Shown here one piece after another: positions 52,264 to 61,179 of a stretch of DNA of 64,000 nucleotides. Source of the stretch: Dehalococcoidia bacterium UBA5748. Its GTDB lineage: Bacteria > Chloroflexota > Dehalococcoidia > Dehalococcoidales > UBA5627. The notes beneath the pieces were generated by a model that was not told where the DNA came from, searched no databases, and saw only the letters and a list, made by a program, of their open reading frames with translations. Each line of letters begins with the position of its first letter. The first letter of the stretch is position 1. The stretch spans positions 10,428 through 74,427 of the forward strand of contig DIFM01000026.1 of NCBI GenBank assembly GCA_002419135.1. The letters are read 5' to 3'. Made by a program: the position numbers and the translations under genes.

Positions 52264-52737
52264 ATGGAGTACGACTGCAAGGATTGCTGCTGTGCTCACG
52301 GCTGTTCTGTCGATATCGCCGAGATAGACCGCATAATGTCATATAAAGACGAACTGGAAAAGCGGCTGGGAATTAGTTCTTCCAAATGGTTTACCGGTAA
52401 AATCATCGCCGATGCCGATTATCCCTCGAAATACTACATGCGCACCAGGACCTATCACGGGTTCTGTGTTTTTCACAATAATAATGTGCGCGGCTGCCTG
52501 CTGCATACGATGGCGCTGGAAAAGGGACTCGACCCGCATCTGATTAAACCGATGGTCTGCTTTTTATTCCCGATAACCTGGGATAAGGATTACCTGCTGA
52601 TAGCGGATTTCCTTGATGAGCTGCCCTGCAAACAAAACGGGGATTCCGTTATTGACTCAATCATGCCTGAAATCAGGTACTACCTGGGGGAAGAAATGGC
52701 TACGGAGATAGAAAACCTGAAAAATAGCCGCAAATAG
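52264..52737 (+). CDS. YkgJ-like cysteine-cluster protein, N terminus probably longer
   Basis: The 157 residues from ATG 52264 begin MEYDCKDCCCAHGCSVDIAE, a dense cysteine cluster, with further metal-ligand candidates in GFCVFHNNNVRGCLLH and MVCFLFP. It resembles the YkgJ (UPF0153) and DUF3109-type proteins thought to bind zinc or Fe-S. The frame stays open upstream to 52141 and reads LTIHKVDESIFAPHYFARC, which looks like real family sequence. No ATG, GTG or TTG occurs there; AGAGGTGG at 52162-52169 stands 10 bases before CTG 52180, a possible start. Function unknown. Confidence 0.75.
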   Translation: MEYDCKDCCCAHGCSVDIAEIDRIMSYKDELEKRLGISSSKWFTGKIIADADYPSKYYMRTRTYHGFCVFHNNNVRGCLLHTMALEKGLDPHLIKPMVCFLFPITWDKDYLLIADFLDELPCKQNGDSVIDSIMPEIRYYLGEEMATEIENLKNSRK

Positions 52738-52777
52738 CCGCTGTCGGTTTGATATTTCTATTTTCCGCCTTATGTAT

Positions 52778-53116
52778 TTAAAGCGGAAAAATCGTCCTGA
52801 TTAAAATCATATAGCACAGGGTGCCTCCGGCAATACTCCAGAAGATATTTTTTCTCCACAGGTGAACCACCACAACAACAGCAACGGAAATCAATTCCGC
52901 CAGCCCGAAGGGGAACTCGGTAAGGTCGATTGACCTCAAACAATAAATCACCAGTGTCGCCATAATAGCCCCGGGCAGAACTTTCCCCAAATAATTTATG
53001 AACCTAGGTAACTCTTTTTTATTGCCGAATACCATAAACGGCAGTGCCCTGGTTATCCATGTCATGATTGCAGTTACCGCGAATATGGCGACGGCATCCC
53101 ACACCGGAATATTCAC
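52778..53116 (-). CDS. azlD: AzlD-family branched-chain amino acid exporter subunit
   Basis: The 112-residue protein has four hydrophobic helices and the AzlD features WITRALPFMVFGNKKELPRF (about 19-38) and LGKVLPGAIMATLVIYCLRS (about 43-62). AzlD pairs with AzlC to export branched-chain amino acids or their analogues. Its start overlaps the AzlC stop by 4 bases, so the two subunits are coupled in translation. The small subunit follows the large one, the usual order. Confidence 0.9.
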   Translation of the reverse strand: MNIPVWDAVAIFAVTAIMTWITRALPFMVFGNKKELPRFINYLGKVLPGAIMATLVIYCLRSIDLTEFPFGLAELISVAVVVVVHLWRKNIFWSIAGGTLCYMILIRTIFPL

Positions 53117-53820
53117 GATGCGGACACCTCTTTTACTGTTTCAATTCTTCCTTTAAGTAATGCCAGTAACAGTACCGTAAAGCATAATGAAGGCATTATA
53201 AAATTATCGGGCCCCATTATAAGCAGGAATAGAATAGCTGAAATTAAGCCGATTATAACCGGAGTAAATGCTTTGACCTGCTTGATATGGTTTATCAGGA
53301 GGATAACAAACAGTGCCGTCATACAGAAGTCTATTCCGGTTAAGTCGAAAGGAATCAACGTGCCGATGAGCACTCCCAATACGGAGCCGCTAATCCACCA
53401 GCAGTGGTTGAACAACGATATATAAAAAGCCGCTTTATCGGGGTCTACTCCCTCAGGATACTTACATGTACTTAGCAAAACATAGGTTTCGTCAGTCAGA
53501 GACATTACCATATAGGGGTATTTCCAGCCCATCCGGCGGTACCGATCGATAAACCCCAACCCATAGAAAATATGCCTTGAATTAATCAGAAGGGTCATAA
53601 TGGCAACCGTTAAAAGCGAAGCGCCGGTAACCAGCAGGGGTACCATAAAATACTGCATCGAACCTGCATATATGAAAAGACTGCCGAACAAAGCCCATAG
53701 GGCATTGTAGCCTGCTTCCTGAAGCATTATGCCGAACCCGATACCCAAAAACAGGTATCCGAATATTATCGGGATGGTCTTTTTAAAAGCAAATACTGCT
53801 GTCTTACTTATTTTACTCAC
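53113..53820 (-). CDS. azlC: AzlC-family branched-chain amino acid exporter
   Basis: The 235-residue permease has about seven or eight helices and the AzlC signature: IPIIFGYLFLGIGFGIMLQE (about 16-35), LFIYAGSMQYFMVPLLVTGA (about 47-66), TLLINSRHIFYGLGFIDRYR (about 75-94) and LTDETYVLLST. The start GTG 53820 gives the MSKISKTAVFAFKK beginning expected of the family; the open frame runs 32 codons further upstream through a poorly conserved stretch without a good ribosome-binding site. It would export branched-chain amino acids with AzlD. Confidence 0.88.
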   Translation of the reverse strand: MSKISKTAVFAFKKTIPIIFGYLFLGIGFGIMLQEAGYNALWALFGSLFIYAGSMQYFMVPLLVTGASLLTVAIMTLLINSRHIFYGLGFIDRYRRMGWKYPYMVMSLTDETYVLLSTCKYPEGVDPDKAAFYISLFNHCWWISGSVLGVLIGTLIPFDLTGIDFCMTALFVILLINHIKQVKAFTPVIIGLISAILFLLIMGPDNFIMPSLCFTVLLLALLKGRIETVKEVSAS

Positions 53821-54200
53821 CCCTAAAACTTTTACATTCACATTCTTATAAAAGTCGAATGCGCATACAAAGCCCTTATATGATAATAAGTAGTAATTAT
53901 AACACCGAAAAGACAATCAGATAAACGATTACAAGAGAAAAGGGCACCTTGGAATATATTATGGGAATTATGAACCGTTTTCTCCCTGCCGCCGGCTCCG
54001 CAAGTTCATTAAAAATATTGATAAAAGCAGTACCAAAGTTCTTTTTTTTATGCTAATATTTTAAGAAACCTCTGAAAAAGCCGGTATTGCTGTATAATTG
54101 AAAAATATTTTCTTTCAATTCAATTTATCTTACCGAACTTAATACCTCTGTCTAAAAGATGTAGGAATAACGAAGTTTGAAACAGGTTAATACCCCGGCC

Positions 54201-55925
54201 TTACGGTCGGGGGAAGTTTATTTCCACTATTTTGAACTGGGTAACATCTACCAATCCTAAATCCGTCAGCCGTAGTTCAGGTATTACCGGCAATGCCATA
54301 AAAGAGAGAGTGGCAAAAGCATCCGGCAGCGTTGCTCCCAGTTTGCCGGCAATTCTCTTCAGATTCTGCAGTTTCTCCGATACTGTTTCCAGTGGTTCTA
54401 CAGACATCAAACCCCCGATAGATAATTGCAGGCTCCCCAACACCTTGCCGTCGGCAACTACCGTTAGCCCGCCCTGCAGTCTTTCTATCTCTTTAATAGC
54501 GGTGTAAATATCGTCATCGTTGGTTCCGGCGGCGATAACATTATGGGAATCATGACCTACCGAAGTCGCTATAGCGCCCCTTTTCAACCCCAGCCCTTTA
54601 ATAAGTCCTTTTCCGATATTTCCGCTGGCATGATGTCTCTCTATCACCACCAGTTTTAAAATATCACTTTCGGTATCGGGGCAAATATACCCGTCTTTAA
54701 CTTGAACCTTTTCTGTTTTCTTTTTGGTAACGATTTGCCCGGGCACAATTTCGATTACAAGGCCGGTATCGTCTTTAGCTTTAAGTTTAAGGTCTGTCGT
54801 CTCAAAAGGCTTAATCCTGACCGAATTTGTCGGGCGTTTAACCTCATACGGCTTGATATCGAACAATGCCTTTCCATTTTTGGCTACCGGTTTCCCTTTA
54901 TAGAAAACCATATCTATATCGAAGTCAGCCAACTTATTAAACGTGATGAGGTTGGCCGTATATCCGGGTGCTATGGCTCCCATTCCCTTAAGCCCGAAGT
55001 ATTCGGCGCTATTGATAGTTGCCAGTTGAATTGCCCTTACCGGCTCCAGTCCCAGTCTGATTGCCTTGCGTACCACGGCATCGATATCGCCGTCGTTTAA
55101 GAGGTCGGAACAACTGCGGTCATCGACTACGAACATACAGCGTTTATAAGTTTTATCGGTTACCAGGGGCAGCAGTTCTTTCAGGTTCTTTTCCGAAGAG
55201 CCCTCCCTTATCATTATATGCATCCCCTTCTTAAGCTTCTCGGCAGCTTCAGCTAAAGATACACACTCGTGGTCGGAGTAGATGCCGGCGGAAATATAGG
55301 CATTTAAATCCTTACCGGATAAGCCGGGGGAATGCCCGTCTGTTATCTTATCCCGGAATAGGTTAATCTTATCCAGAACGTTGCCATCCCTGTAAATAAC
55401 ACCCGGAAAGTTCATCATCTCGCCTAACCCGATAACATTCTTCAAGTTTTTAATTTGGCGCAGTTCTATCGACGTGATATTGGCTCCGGAGGTTTCCATA
55501 TTTGTTGCCGGAACACAGGACGGAGCCATAAGAAATAAATCCAGCGGCAGTTTCCTGACTCCGCCAAGAATGTAGCGGATAGCGTCCAATCCGCAGACGT
55601 TGGTGAGTTCATGCAAATCGGTAACAACCGCCGTCGTGCCTCTGGAAACAACAGCTTTGGCGTATTGTCCTATATCCAGCATAGAGCTTTCGATATGGGT
55701 ATGTCCGTTGATTAAACCGGGTGCCAGGTACTTACCCTCTAAGTCTATTACCTTTTTAGCTTTGGTATAATCCTCGATGCCGGCTATCCTGCCTTTATAA
55801 ACGGCAACATTACCGGATTCAATTTCACCCGAGAAAACGTTTACAATTTTTGCGTTGGCAAAAACCAAATCGGCAGGTTTATCACCTTTAGCTACCGATA
55901 TTAAATCAACTATACTATCGGACAT
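54201..55925 (-). CDS. ade: Adenine deaminase
   Basis: Ade converts adenine to hypoxanthine. The 574 residues show the amidohydrolase start LEGKYLAPGLINGHTHIESS (about 57-76, metal-binding HTHIESSM), DLHELTNVCGL, GLGEMMNFPGV (catalytic Glu region), DGHSPGLSGKDLNAY and DHECVSLAEA. The C-terminal domain has IERHHASGNIGKGLIKGLGL and the SVGHDSHNVIAAGTNDDDI motif of Ade. ATG 55925 follows GGGAGTGAGATTA; an in-frame GTG at 55934 lies inside that site. hpt is directly upstream on the same strand (15 bases). Confidence 0.96.
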   Translation of the reverse strand: MSDSIVDLISVAKGDKPADLVFANAKIVNVFSGEIESGNVAVYKGRIAGIEDYTKAKKVIDLEGKYLAPGLINGHTHIESSMLDIGQYAKAVVSRGTTAVVTDLHELTNVCGLDAIRYILGGVRKLPLDLFLMAPSCVPATNMETSGANITSIELRQIKNLKNVIGLGEMMNFPGVIYRDGNVLDKINLFRDKITDGHSPGLSGKDLNAYISAGIYSDHECVSLAEAAEKLKKGMHIMIREGSSEKNLKELLPLVTDKTYKRCMFVVDDRSCSDLLNDGDIDAVVRKAIRLGLEPVRAIQLATINSAEYFGLKGMGAIAPGYTANLITFNKLADFDIDMVFYKGKPVAKNGKALFDIKPYEVKRPTNSVRIKPFETTDLKLKAKDDTGLVIEIVPGQIVTKKKTEKVQVKDGYICPDTESDILKLVVIERHHASGNIGKGLIKGLGLKRGAIATSVGHDSHNVIAAGTNDDDIYTAIKEIERLQGGLTVVADGKVLGSLQLSIGGLMSVEPLETVSEKLQNLKRIAGKLGATLPDAFATLSFMALPVIPELRLTDLGLVDVTQFKIVEINFPRP

Positions 55926-55940
55926 TAATCTCACTCCCTT

Positions 55941-56474
55941 TTATTTATTTTCTTCCATAATGCAAATATCGGGAAGATTTCGAAATTGCTGATTATAATC
56001 CAATCCGTAACCGACGACGAATTTATCGGGAATATTAAAACCGAGATAATCAATATCTACAGGCAAGGTATGTTGCGATGGTTTGCTGCTTAAGGCACAG
56101 ACTTTTACAGAAGCTGCTTTTTTATCTTTTAATTTATCTTTAAGAAATTCAATGGTCAATCCGCTGTCAACAATATCTTCGACTATCAGTACGTGCCTGT
56201 TTTCAACTTCAAAAATAATGTCCTGTATAACTTTAATTTTTCCCGAGCTTTTTGTACCCTTGCCATAACTGGAAAGCCTTACGAATTCTACCTCCAGCGG
56301 AAAGTCCAACTCACGAACCAAATCCGCCGTAAACATAAAAGACCCTTTAAGAATAGATATAAGGAGCGGATTTTTATCTTTATAATCCCGGCTTATCTGC
56401 TGCGCTAAAAACTTGATTTTAGAGGCTATCTCATCACGGCTGTATAATACGCTCAATTTATCTGAAAATGTCAT
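55941..56474 (-). CDS. hpt: Hypoxanthine phosphoribosyltransferase
   Basis: Hpt makes IMP (and GMP) from hypoxanthine (and guanine) with PRPP. The 177 residues include ISILKGSFMFTADLVRELDF (about 39-58), RLSSYGKGTKSSGKIKV (about 68-84), the PRPP-binding HVLIVEDIVDSGLTIEFLKD (about 93-112), and PDKFVVGYGLDYNQQFRNLP near the end. It lies just upstream of ade in one transcript and is divergent from the MTA/SAH nucleosidase gene. Confidence 0.96.
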   Translation of the reverse strand: MTFSDKLSVLYSRDEIASKIKFLAQQISRDYKDKNPLLISILKGSFMFTADLVRELDFPLEVEFVRLSSYGKGTKSSGKIKVIQDIIFEVENRHVLIVEDIVDSGLTIEFLKDKLKDKKAASVKVCALSSKPSQHTLPVDIDYLGFNIPDKFVVGYGLDYNQQFRNLPDICIMEENK

Positions 56475-56716
56475 AATAACTGAGATTATAAACCCTGCCT
56501 CTTGAGTTGTCTACACTTAAACGGCAGCCCTATCCACCAGCCGTAAAACTTAAACTGTGTAGAAAAGATTGGCATTTCTGTGTATAATATATACGGCTAA
56601 GTGTTCCTGATTGCATTTAGAAAAAACTGAAAAGGCAATATGCCCCGTTCCGCTATATAAAATATTCCAAATCATTCAGTTTAAGCCGACTACGATTTTA
56701 GAGAAAGAAGTGAGAA

Positions 56717-57478
56717 ATGAATAAACCGAGGTTAAATATAATCACTCCTCTCGAGGAGGAATTATCCCTGCTCCGTGATGGTATTGAAACACCTGTTCAG
56801 GAGGAATACGCGGGGATTATATTTGTTTCGGGTTTACTTTCCGGTGTGCCCGTTATAGTCGCCAAGAGCGGGGTGGGCAAGGTGAATGCTGCGCTTGCTG
56901 CGCAGATTATGATAGACCGCTTTGATGCGGATAGGCTTGTTCTGCTTGGAGTAGGCGGTATAATAAATAACAATTTGAGTATCGGAGATGTTGTTGTATC
57001 AAGGGATGTCAGATATCATGACGTCAATGCGGTGGGGCTAGGCTTCGCACCGGGGGAAGTCCCGTTTCTAGGTATTAATATATTTAATGCCAGTCAAACA
57101 CTTATTGAAAAAGCCGAGCAGGCTTCCCGACAGGCTTTATCTAAACTGCAGGATAGATATTTTGCAATTCACAGACCGAATAACCGCAAACCTAAGGTAC
57201 TTGTTGGCACTATTCTTACCGGTGACCAGTTTATTTCAGGAGTTGAAAAAAAGAAACAACTTATCGAGTCTTTTGGCGGAGATTGCGTGGATATGGAGGG
57301 GGCGGCGGTAGCTCAGGTAGCACACCTTAACAACCGGCAGTTTGTTATTATTAGAGCGCTATCGGATGAATGTGGATATAATGCCGAGAACTATTTCTAT
57401 GATTACTTGAATAAAATAGCTCCACAGTTATTATTCGAGATTGCCGTTAATTTAGCCGTCGGGTTGAATAATAATTAG
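56717..57478 (+). CDS. Nucleosidase of the phosphorylase superfamily, MTA/SAH nucleosidase-like
   Basis: The 253-residue protein fits the MtnN/Pfs group, which splits methylthioadenosine and S-adenosylhomocysteine to release adenine. Signs are NIITPLEEELSLL (N terminus), VIVAKSGVGKVNAALAAQIM (about 50-69), LVLLGVGGIINNNLSIGDVV (about 75-94), VGTILTGDQFIS (about 162-173), and the catalytic VDMEGAAVAQVA (about 195-206) and RALSDECG, with the Asp that protonates the base. An insertion between 115 and 160 (SRQALSKLQDRYFAIHRPNN) is larger than in E. coli MtnN. ATG 56717 follows AGAAAGAAGTGAG. A futalosine or other nucleoside cannot be excluded. Confidence 0.87.
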   Translation: MNKPRLNIITPLEEELSLLRDGIETPVQEEYAGIIFVSGLLSGVPVIVAKSGVGKVNAALAAQIMIDRFDADRLVLLGVGGIINNNLSIGDVVVSRDVRYHDVNAVGLGFAPGEVPFLGINIFNASQTLIEKAEQASRQALSKLQDRYFAIHRPNNRKPKVLVGTILTGDQFISGVEKKKQLIESFGGDCVDMEGAAVAQVAHLNNRQFVIIRALSDECGYNAENYFYDYLNKIAPQLLFEIAVNLAVGLNNN

Positions 57479-57632
57479 CTTTAATAAATATAGAGCTGAT
57501 CAAGCATCAGGATTTTCCCCGAACAGAGACAATTGAAAACCATAAAAGTGGCTAATAAACCATTCGTTGAAAAACTCATTCAGTTTATCGGAAATCTGAG
57601 AGAGATAACAGCTTGGGTCTCTTGTATCGAAT

Positions 57633-58385
57633 CTACATACAGACCGTCTTGAAATCCAGATACTGTTTTAATATCATGGTGCCACCGCCTTCGGAAACGA
57701 TTTTCTTGACACCCGAAGTATTCTTTATCAGCGACCCTGCCAGGTGAGTTACAGGGGTATCATTAAAAGCCGGTGGATACATCAGAGTTGAAGGACCCAG
57801 TACAATAACGGCTCGCGGATTGCCAAGCCCTGCTATCAAATCATTAAACGTACCGGTGATGATGGAAGTGGCGGTGATAATCGCTACGCTGCACTCTGCC
57901 AGCTCTTTCCTTCCGTCCTCGGGAGAGATGGTTCCTGGTCTGTTGCTTTTAAGCTCAAGTATATCGAGTTTACATCCTGTCTGTTTTAGCTTGGGAATAA
58001 CCGGACCGAAAAATCCCACCATTACTACTTTATCTTCTGCATTTACATCGACTATATCAAAGGCATCCTTCTCGGCATACTTCCGGTCTGGGAGCCCGGC
58101 AACCAGTGCGTTGGCGGTTGCCAGCCCTATCGTGCGCGAGAGGGGTTTTTCATCCCACTCAAGCATTTCCAGTAGCTCCGAAGCAGGGCTGCCTGCCAGT
58201 TTTCCGGCTCTGTTTTCGTGCGTGCAGCTGCCGGCATCGTTATTAGCCGTCCAGGCTACACCCATATTGTCGTTATCCAGTTGAACACAGGTATATCCGA
58301 GTCCTATTCGGACGTCAGCCACATTAACCCCTTCGGATGCCGGAATTAAATGAGATACTATCTTGCTTTGAATTGAATTATCCAT
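57633..58385 (-). CDS. DUF364/DUF4213 putative heavy-metal chelation protein
   Basis: The 250-residue protein has a DUF4213-like N-terminal part (VADVRIGLGYTCVQLDNDNM, GVAWT) and a C-terminal DUF364 Rossmann-like domain: VGFFGPVIPKLKQTGCKLDI (about 122-141), DGRKELAECSVAIITATSII (about 157-176), then VIVLGPSTLMYPPAFN and a closing EGGGTMIL. Such proteins were proposed to chelate heavy metals or to take part in cofactor synthesis, without firm proof. Cys 53 and Cys 137 are isolated. AGAGGTAG lies 9 bases before ATG 58385. It is last of a four-gene minus-strand cluster. Confidence 0.85.
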   Translation of the reverse strand: MDNSIQSKIVSHLIPASEGVNVADVRIGLGYTCVQLDNDNMGVAWTANNDAGSCTHENRAGKLAGSPASELLEMLEWDEKPLSRTIGLATANALVAGLPDRKYAEKDAFDIVDVNAEDKVVMVGFFGPVIPKLKQTGCKLDILELKSNRPGTISPEDGRKELAECSVAIITATSIITGTFNDLIAGLGNPRAVIVLGPSTLMYPPAFNDTPVTHLAGSLIKNTSGVKKIVSEGGGTMILKQYLDFKTVCM

Positions 58386-58519
58386 TAAAACTGCTACCTC
58401 TTGTCAAATACTGTTAAGATGTGAAACTGTGATAATTTATAACACTCACAGTATATCCGTGTCAATATTACGGAAAGGTAATTATCAACCGGCTGTTTTA
58501 TCACTATTCTTTGGATGAA

Positions 58520-59305
58520 CTATTTAAGATTTTCCAATCTTTTTTGCAGCCCGGTTGTTACAATTTCCATGTGGCGCGGTTTATCGATATCCATTCCGGC
58601 TTCGGCAAAGGGGCATATGACGGCTTTCCCTGTAACCTTCAAATTCTTTGATATATTTCTCTCAGCTCTTTTCAATGTTAATTGACCTATTATATAAAGA
58701 AAAAGGGTGCCAAAGCCGATTAGTGCTGCCTGTTTTAGCGGGCTTTTACGGGCATCTGCCAGTTTCTTGCGCATGCCTTTACTTCCTTCCAGTAAAATAC
58801 GCAAACTGAATACGTGTAGATCGCTGCCGCAGAGCTTTATATCCTTGAACTTGATGAATGTTCTGCAGGAGTTCGGAAATCTTTTCTCCATAACCTCGCG
58901 GGAGATTACATTATAAAACATATCTTTGTTTTCGCCGCCGGTGGCGTTTATTATCCAATCGACCATTTCACCGGTAACCATCGGAATATCGGAGGATACA
59001 AAAAGGGCGTGAGTCGCCTGTTTACTTATTTCAGCCACTTTTTTAGCGCCGGCGCTCAGATTTTCGGTAAGCCCGGCGTGGTCGGCTACAAAATACATTT
59101 TTTTGGAGCAGTGAACGCTAAGTTCTTGCGGCAATCCTACTATGATTACATTATCAACAGATTCGGAATCCGATAAAGCATCTAGCACCCACTGTATCAT
59201 CGGTTTTCCGCAGATTTCCAGCATTGCTTTCGGCATACCATTTGTATAAGGATATAGCAGTTCTCCAGGCTTGGGAGTTCCTCCGGCTAAAACGATTGCA
59301 TCCAT
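58520..59305 (-). CDS. MobA-like nucleotidyltransferase with C-terminal membrane segment
   Basis: The 261-residue protein starts with a variant nucleotidyltransferase signature, MDAIVLAGGTPKPGELLYPY and GMPKAMLEICGKPMIQWVL (about 23-41), so a GT-A-type NTP transfer reaction is expected (LAGGxxxxGE then PKxMLxIxGKPMI). SSDIPMVTGEMVDWII (about 104-119) supplies the metal-binding Asp. The last third has an IGFGTLFLYIIGQLTL hydrophobic helix (about 194-209) and ERNISKNLKVTGKAVICPFAE. The product is unknown (cobalamin guanylyl, molybdopterin or sugar transfer are all possible). It is in one cluster with a 302-residue unknown and a PHP protein. Confidence 0.82.
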   Translation of the reverse strand: MDAIVLAGGTPKPGELLYPYTNGMPKAMLEICGKPMIQWVLDALSDSESVDNVIIVGLPQELSVHCSKKMYFVADHAGLTENLSAGAKKVAEISKQATHALFVSSDIPMVTGEMVDWIINATGGENKDMFYNVISREVMEKRFPNSCRTFIKFKDIKLCGSDLHVFSLRILLEGSKGMRKKLADARKSPLKQAALIGFGTLFLYIIGQLTLKRAERNISKNLKVTGKAVICPFAEAGMDIDKPRHMEIVTTGLQKRLENLK

Positions 59306-59332
59306 TTTTTGAATTTCCTCCCAGATTTTATC

Positions 59333-60241
59333 CTAATTCAGCTTCCGCACGGTGGACTTAAAACCGATTTTGTTCAGCAGCTCATCGTATTCTGCCGTAT
59401 CCAGTTTGCGGCCTTCTCCCGAAATTGCGATGAGGGTAGCTTCTATGACGTTGGTACCGAAAGAGCGTCCTTCGAGTACCGGCATAGTTGTTACCAGGTA
59501 TTTTACCCCGCATTTACGGAATAACTCTACATCCTGCGGAGTGGTGGTGTTGGTGACCACCACCTTACCGTTCATATCGTCAGGCATATAGCGTTTTATA
59601 TAATGGCAATCTCCGGCAATTACTGTAGCCTGTTGGAAATATTTTCCCTGCTTGGGTTTTCTTTCTTCCTGTTTTTCGCCTGTGGGATATATCCACTTAA
59701 ACGGCAGGCGACCAGCTATAGGCATCAGTAGTGAAGCGAGCACTTTAAGCTGTTTTTTTGAACGAATAGGTATGGGAATACCCAGAGAAAACATCAAATC
59801 GCCGAAAACGCAGTCATATCCTGATTGCGTAAAGCTCTGCGTCAGCCCCCAGCGGTCGGTGCCGGTCATTATAAAAGCCTTTTTACCTCCCGCCTGTGAG
59901 ATATAATCCCCGAGCTCCGCTTCTAAAACAGTGCCTACTCTCTCTTCGAGGGTATTTTTCAAACCTGCCCCGTCTGCTACCGGAGTCTTTTTTATGTAAC
60001 GTATCAGCTTCATTGCCGAATAAAGCGGGTGCCATTTGCCGTCTACCAGTACCCCCAGGTCGGCGCCGCCGACACCGAAGGCATCCACTTTGCCGTCCAG
60101 TTCGGCAAATTTTAAGGCGGCGGCGGTCATATCGCCGTCGGTGCCGATACGTTCGATGCTGATATCTTCACCGAGTAAATTAATGATAACTTTTTTATCG
60201 CGTTTAGAAGAACCGATGCTGATGCTTACCGCTCTTTTCAA
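59333..60241 (-). CDS. Uncharacterised 302-residue protein (database name quinate 5-dehydrogenase-like)
   Basis: The protein begins RAVSISIGSSKRDKKVIINL (3-22), then IERIGTDGDMTAAALKFAEL (about 30-49), DAFGVGGADLGVLVDG (about 53-68), KKTPVADGAGLKNTLEER and GRSFGTNVIEATLIAISGE. Repeated beta-alpha units with a Ser/Thr/Gly-rich turn suggest a Rossmann-like fold. I recall relatives from Firmicutes named quinate 5-dehydrogenase, but no NAD-binding GxGxxG is evident and I would not assert that activity. It is 28 bases before the nucleotidyltransferase and 55 after the PHP gene in one operon. Confidence 0.7.
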   Translation of the reverse strand: MKRAVSISIGSSKRDKKVIINLLGEDISIERIGTDGDMTAAALKFAELDGKVDAFGVGGADLGVLVDGKWHPLYSAMKLIRYIKKTPVADGAGLKNTLEERVGTVLEAELGDYISQAGGKKAFIMTGTDRWGLTQSFTQSGYDCVFGDLMFSLGIPIPIRSKKQLKVLASLLMPIAGRLPFKWIYPTGEKQEERKPKQGKYFQQATVIAGDCHYIKRYMPDDMNGKVVVTNTTTPQDVELFRKCGVKYLVTTMPVLEGRSFGTNVIEATLIAISGEGRKLDTAEYDELLNKIGFKSTVRKLN

Positions 60242-60295
60242 ATTTTTTTAACCTCTCAAATCAGCAGAAAAAGACGATTTTATATCGCATATCTG

Positions 60296-60940
60296 CTAAA
60301 TTACTTTTCTTATTCTTGCCCAGGAGCTTCCCAGAAGCACAAAGGGGTTGGTTATCCTACCGTGGATTCTGCCCTGCTCCAGAGCGGACAGGAAATCGTT
60401 TTTATCGCAAAAATCGGGCATCTCTATGTACGTAGAGCCGATTTCGTTAATGGTGTGAGCGTCGCTGCCGGCGCTTTTGGCTTTTCCGAATCTATTGGCA
60501 GCTGTAAGCGATGTCTTTGAGAACCAGGTCAGAGGGCTGCGGGCGTTGAAAACCTCGATAATATCGATATCATCGATAAACTGTTCCAGTTTTTTCCCGC
60601 CCAGACCGTGGCGGTTGGGTTTATCGAAGGGGTGCGGAACACAGACCAACCCGTCCTGTTCTCTGATACGTAATACGGCTTCGGCAAAGGGGATTTTATT
60701 GGGAATGCTTTCTTGAAGAAACATCCCCATTACTTCGCCGAAGGGCGTCATTATCTCTTCGGCTACGATTACCTGAAACGGCGCCAGCTGCTGTATTTTT
60801 AATGCGCCTTCAGCAGTGCCATGGTCGGCTACAGCGATACAGTTGATGCCTGTATCCCCGCAGCGCCTGATTATATCTTCAGCTTTGTTCCGGCAATCAT
60901 AAGAATAATTGCTGTGAACATGCAAATCGGCTTTTAACAT
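60296..60940 (-). CDS. PHP-domain phosphoesterase
   Basis: The 214-residue protein has PHP motifs: KADLHVHSNYSYDC (3-16), AVADHGTAEGA (about 36-46), EIMTPFGEVMGMFLQE (catalytic EE/Glu region, about 62-77), VCVPHPFDKPNRHGLG (about 94-109), and the terminal AKSAGSDAHTINEIGSTYIE (about 154-173). This is the short PHP group, with no polymerase domain. It is the first gene of a minus-strand cluster with the 302-residue unknown, a nucleotidyltransferase and a DUF364 protein. The phosphoester substrate is unknown. Upstream 239 bases to the DUF3795 gene hold no other gene. Confidence 0.9.
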   Translation of the reverse strand: MLKADLHVHSNYSYDCRNKAEDIIRRCGDTGINCIAVADHGTAEGALKIQQLAPFQVIVAEEIMTPFGEVMGMFLQESIPNKIPFAEAVLRIREQDGLVCVPHPFDKPNRHGLGGKKLEQFIDDIDIIEVFNARSPLTWFSKTSLTAANRFGKAKSAGSDAHTINEIGSTYIEMPDFCDKNDFLSALEQGRIHGRITNPFVLLGSSWARIRKVI

Positions 60941-61179
60941 ATCTTTCCTGCATCCTCAACGACAATCTAAACCGAGCTTGATAACGGATGGCAGGAAAGA
61001 TTACATCAATGCTCAGAAAGTAACCGTCGAAACCTGTGGTGAAACTGCGGGGGTGAAAAATAAACTGAAATAAAGAGATGTTCCTTCGGGTCAGCTACAG
61101 CCACGTTGCCTAAAATTATAACATATTTAATGGCTTGTATCGAATAAAAATAAAACGCAGGTGGATAGTGCTACTGTCA

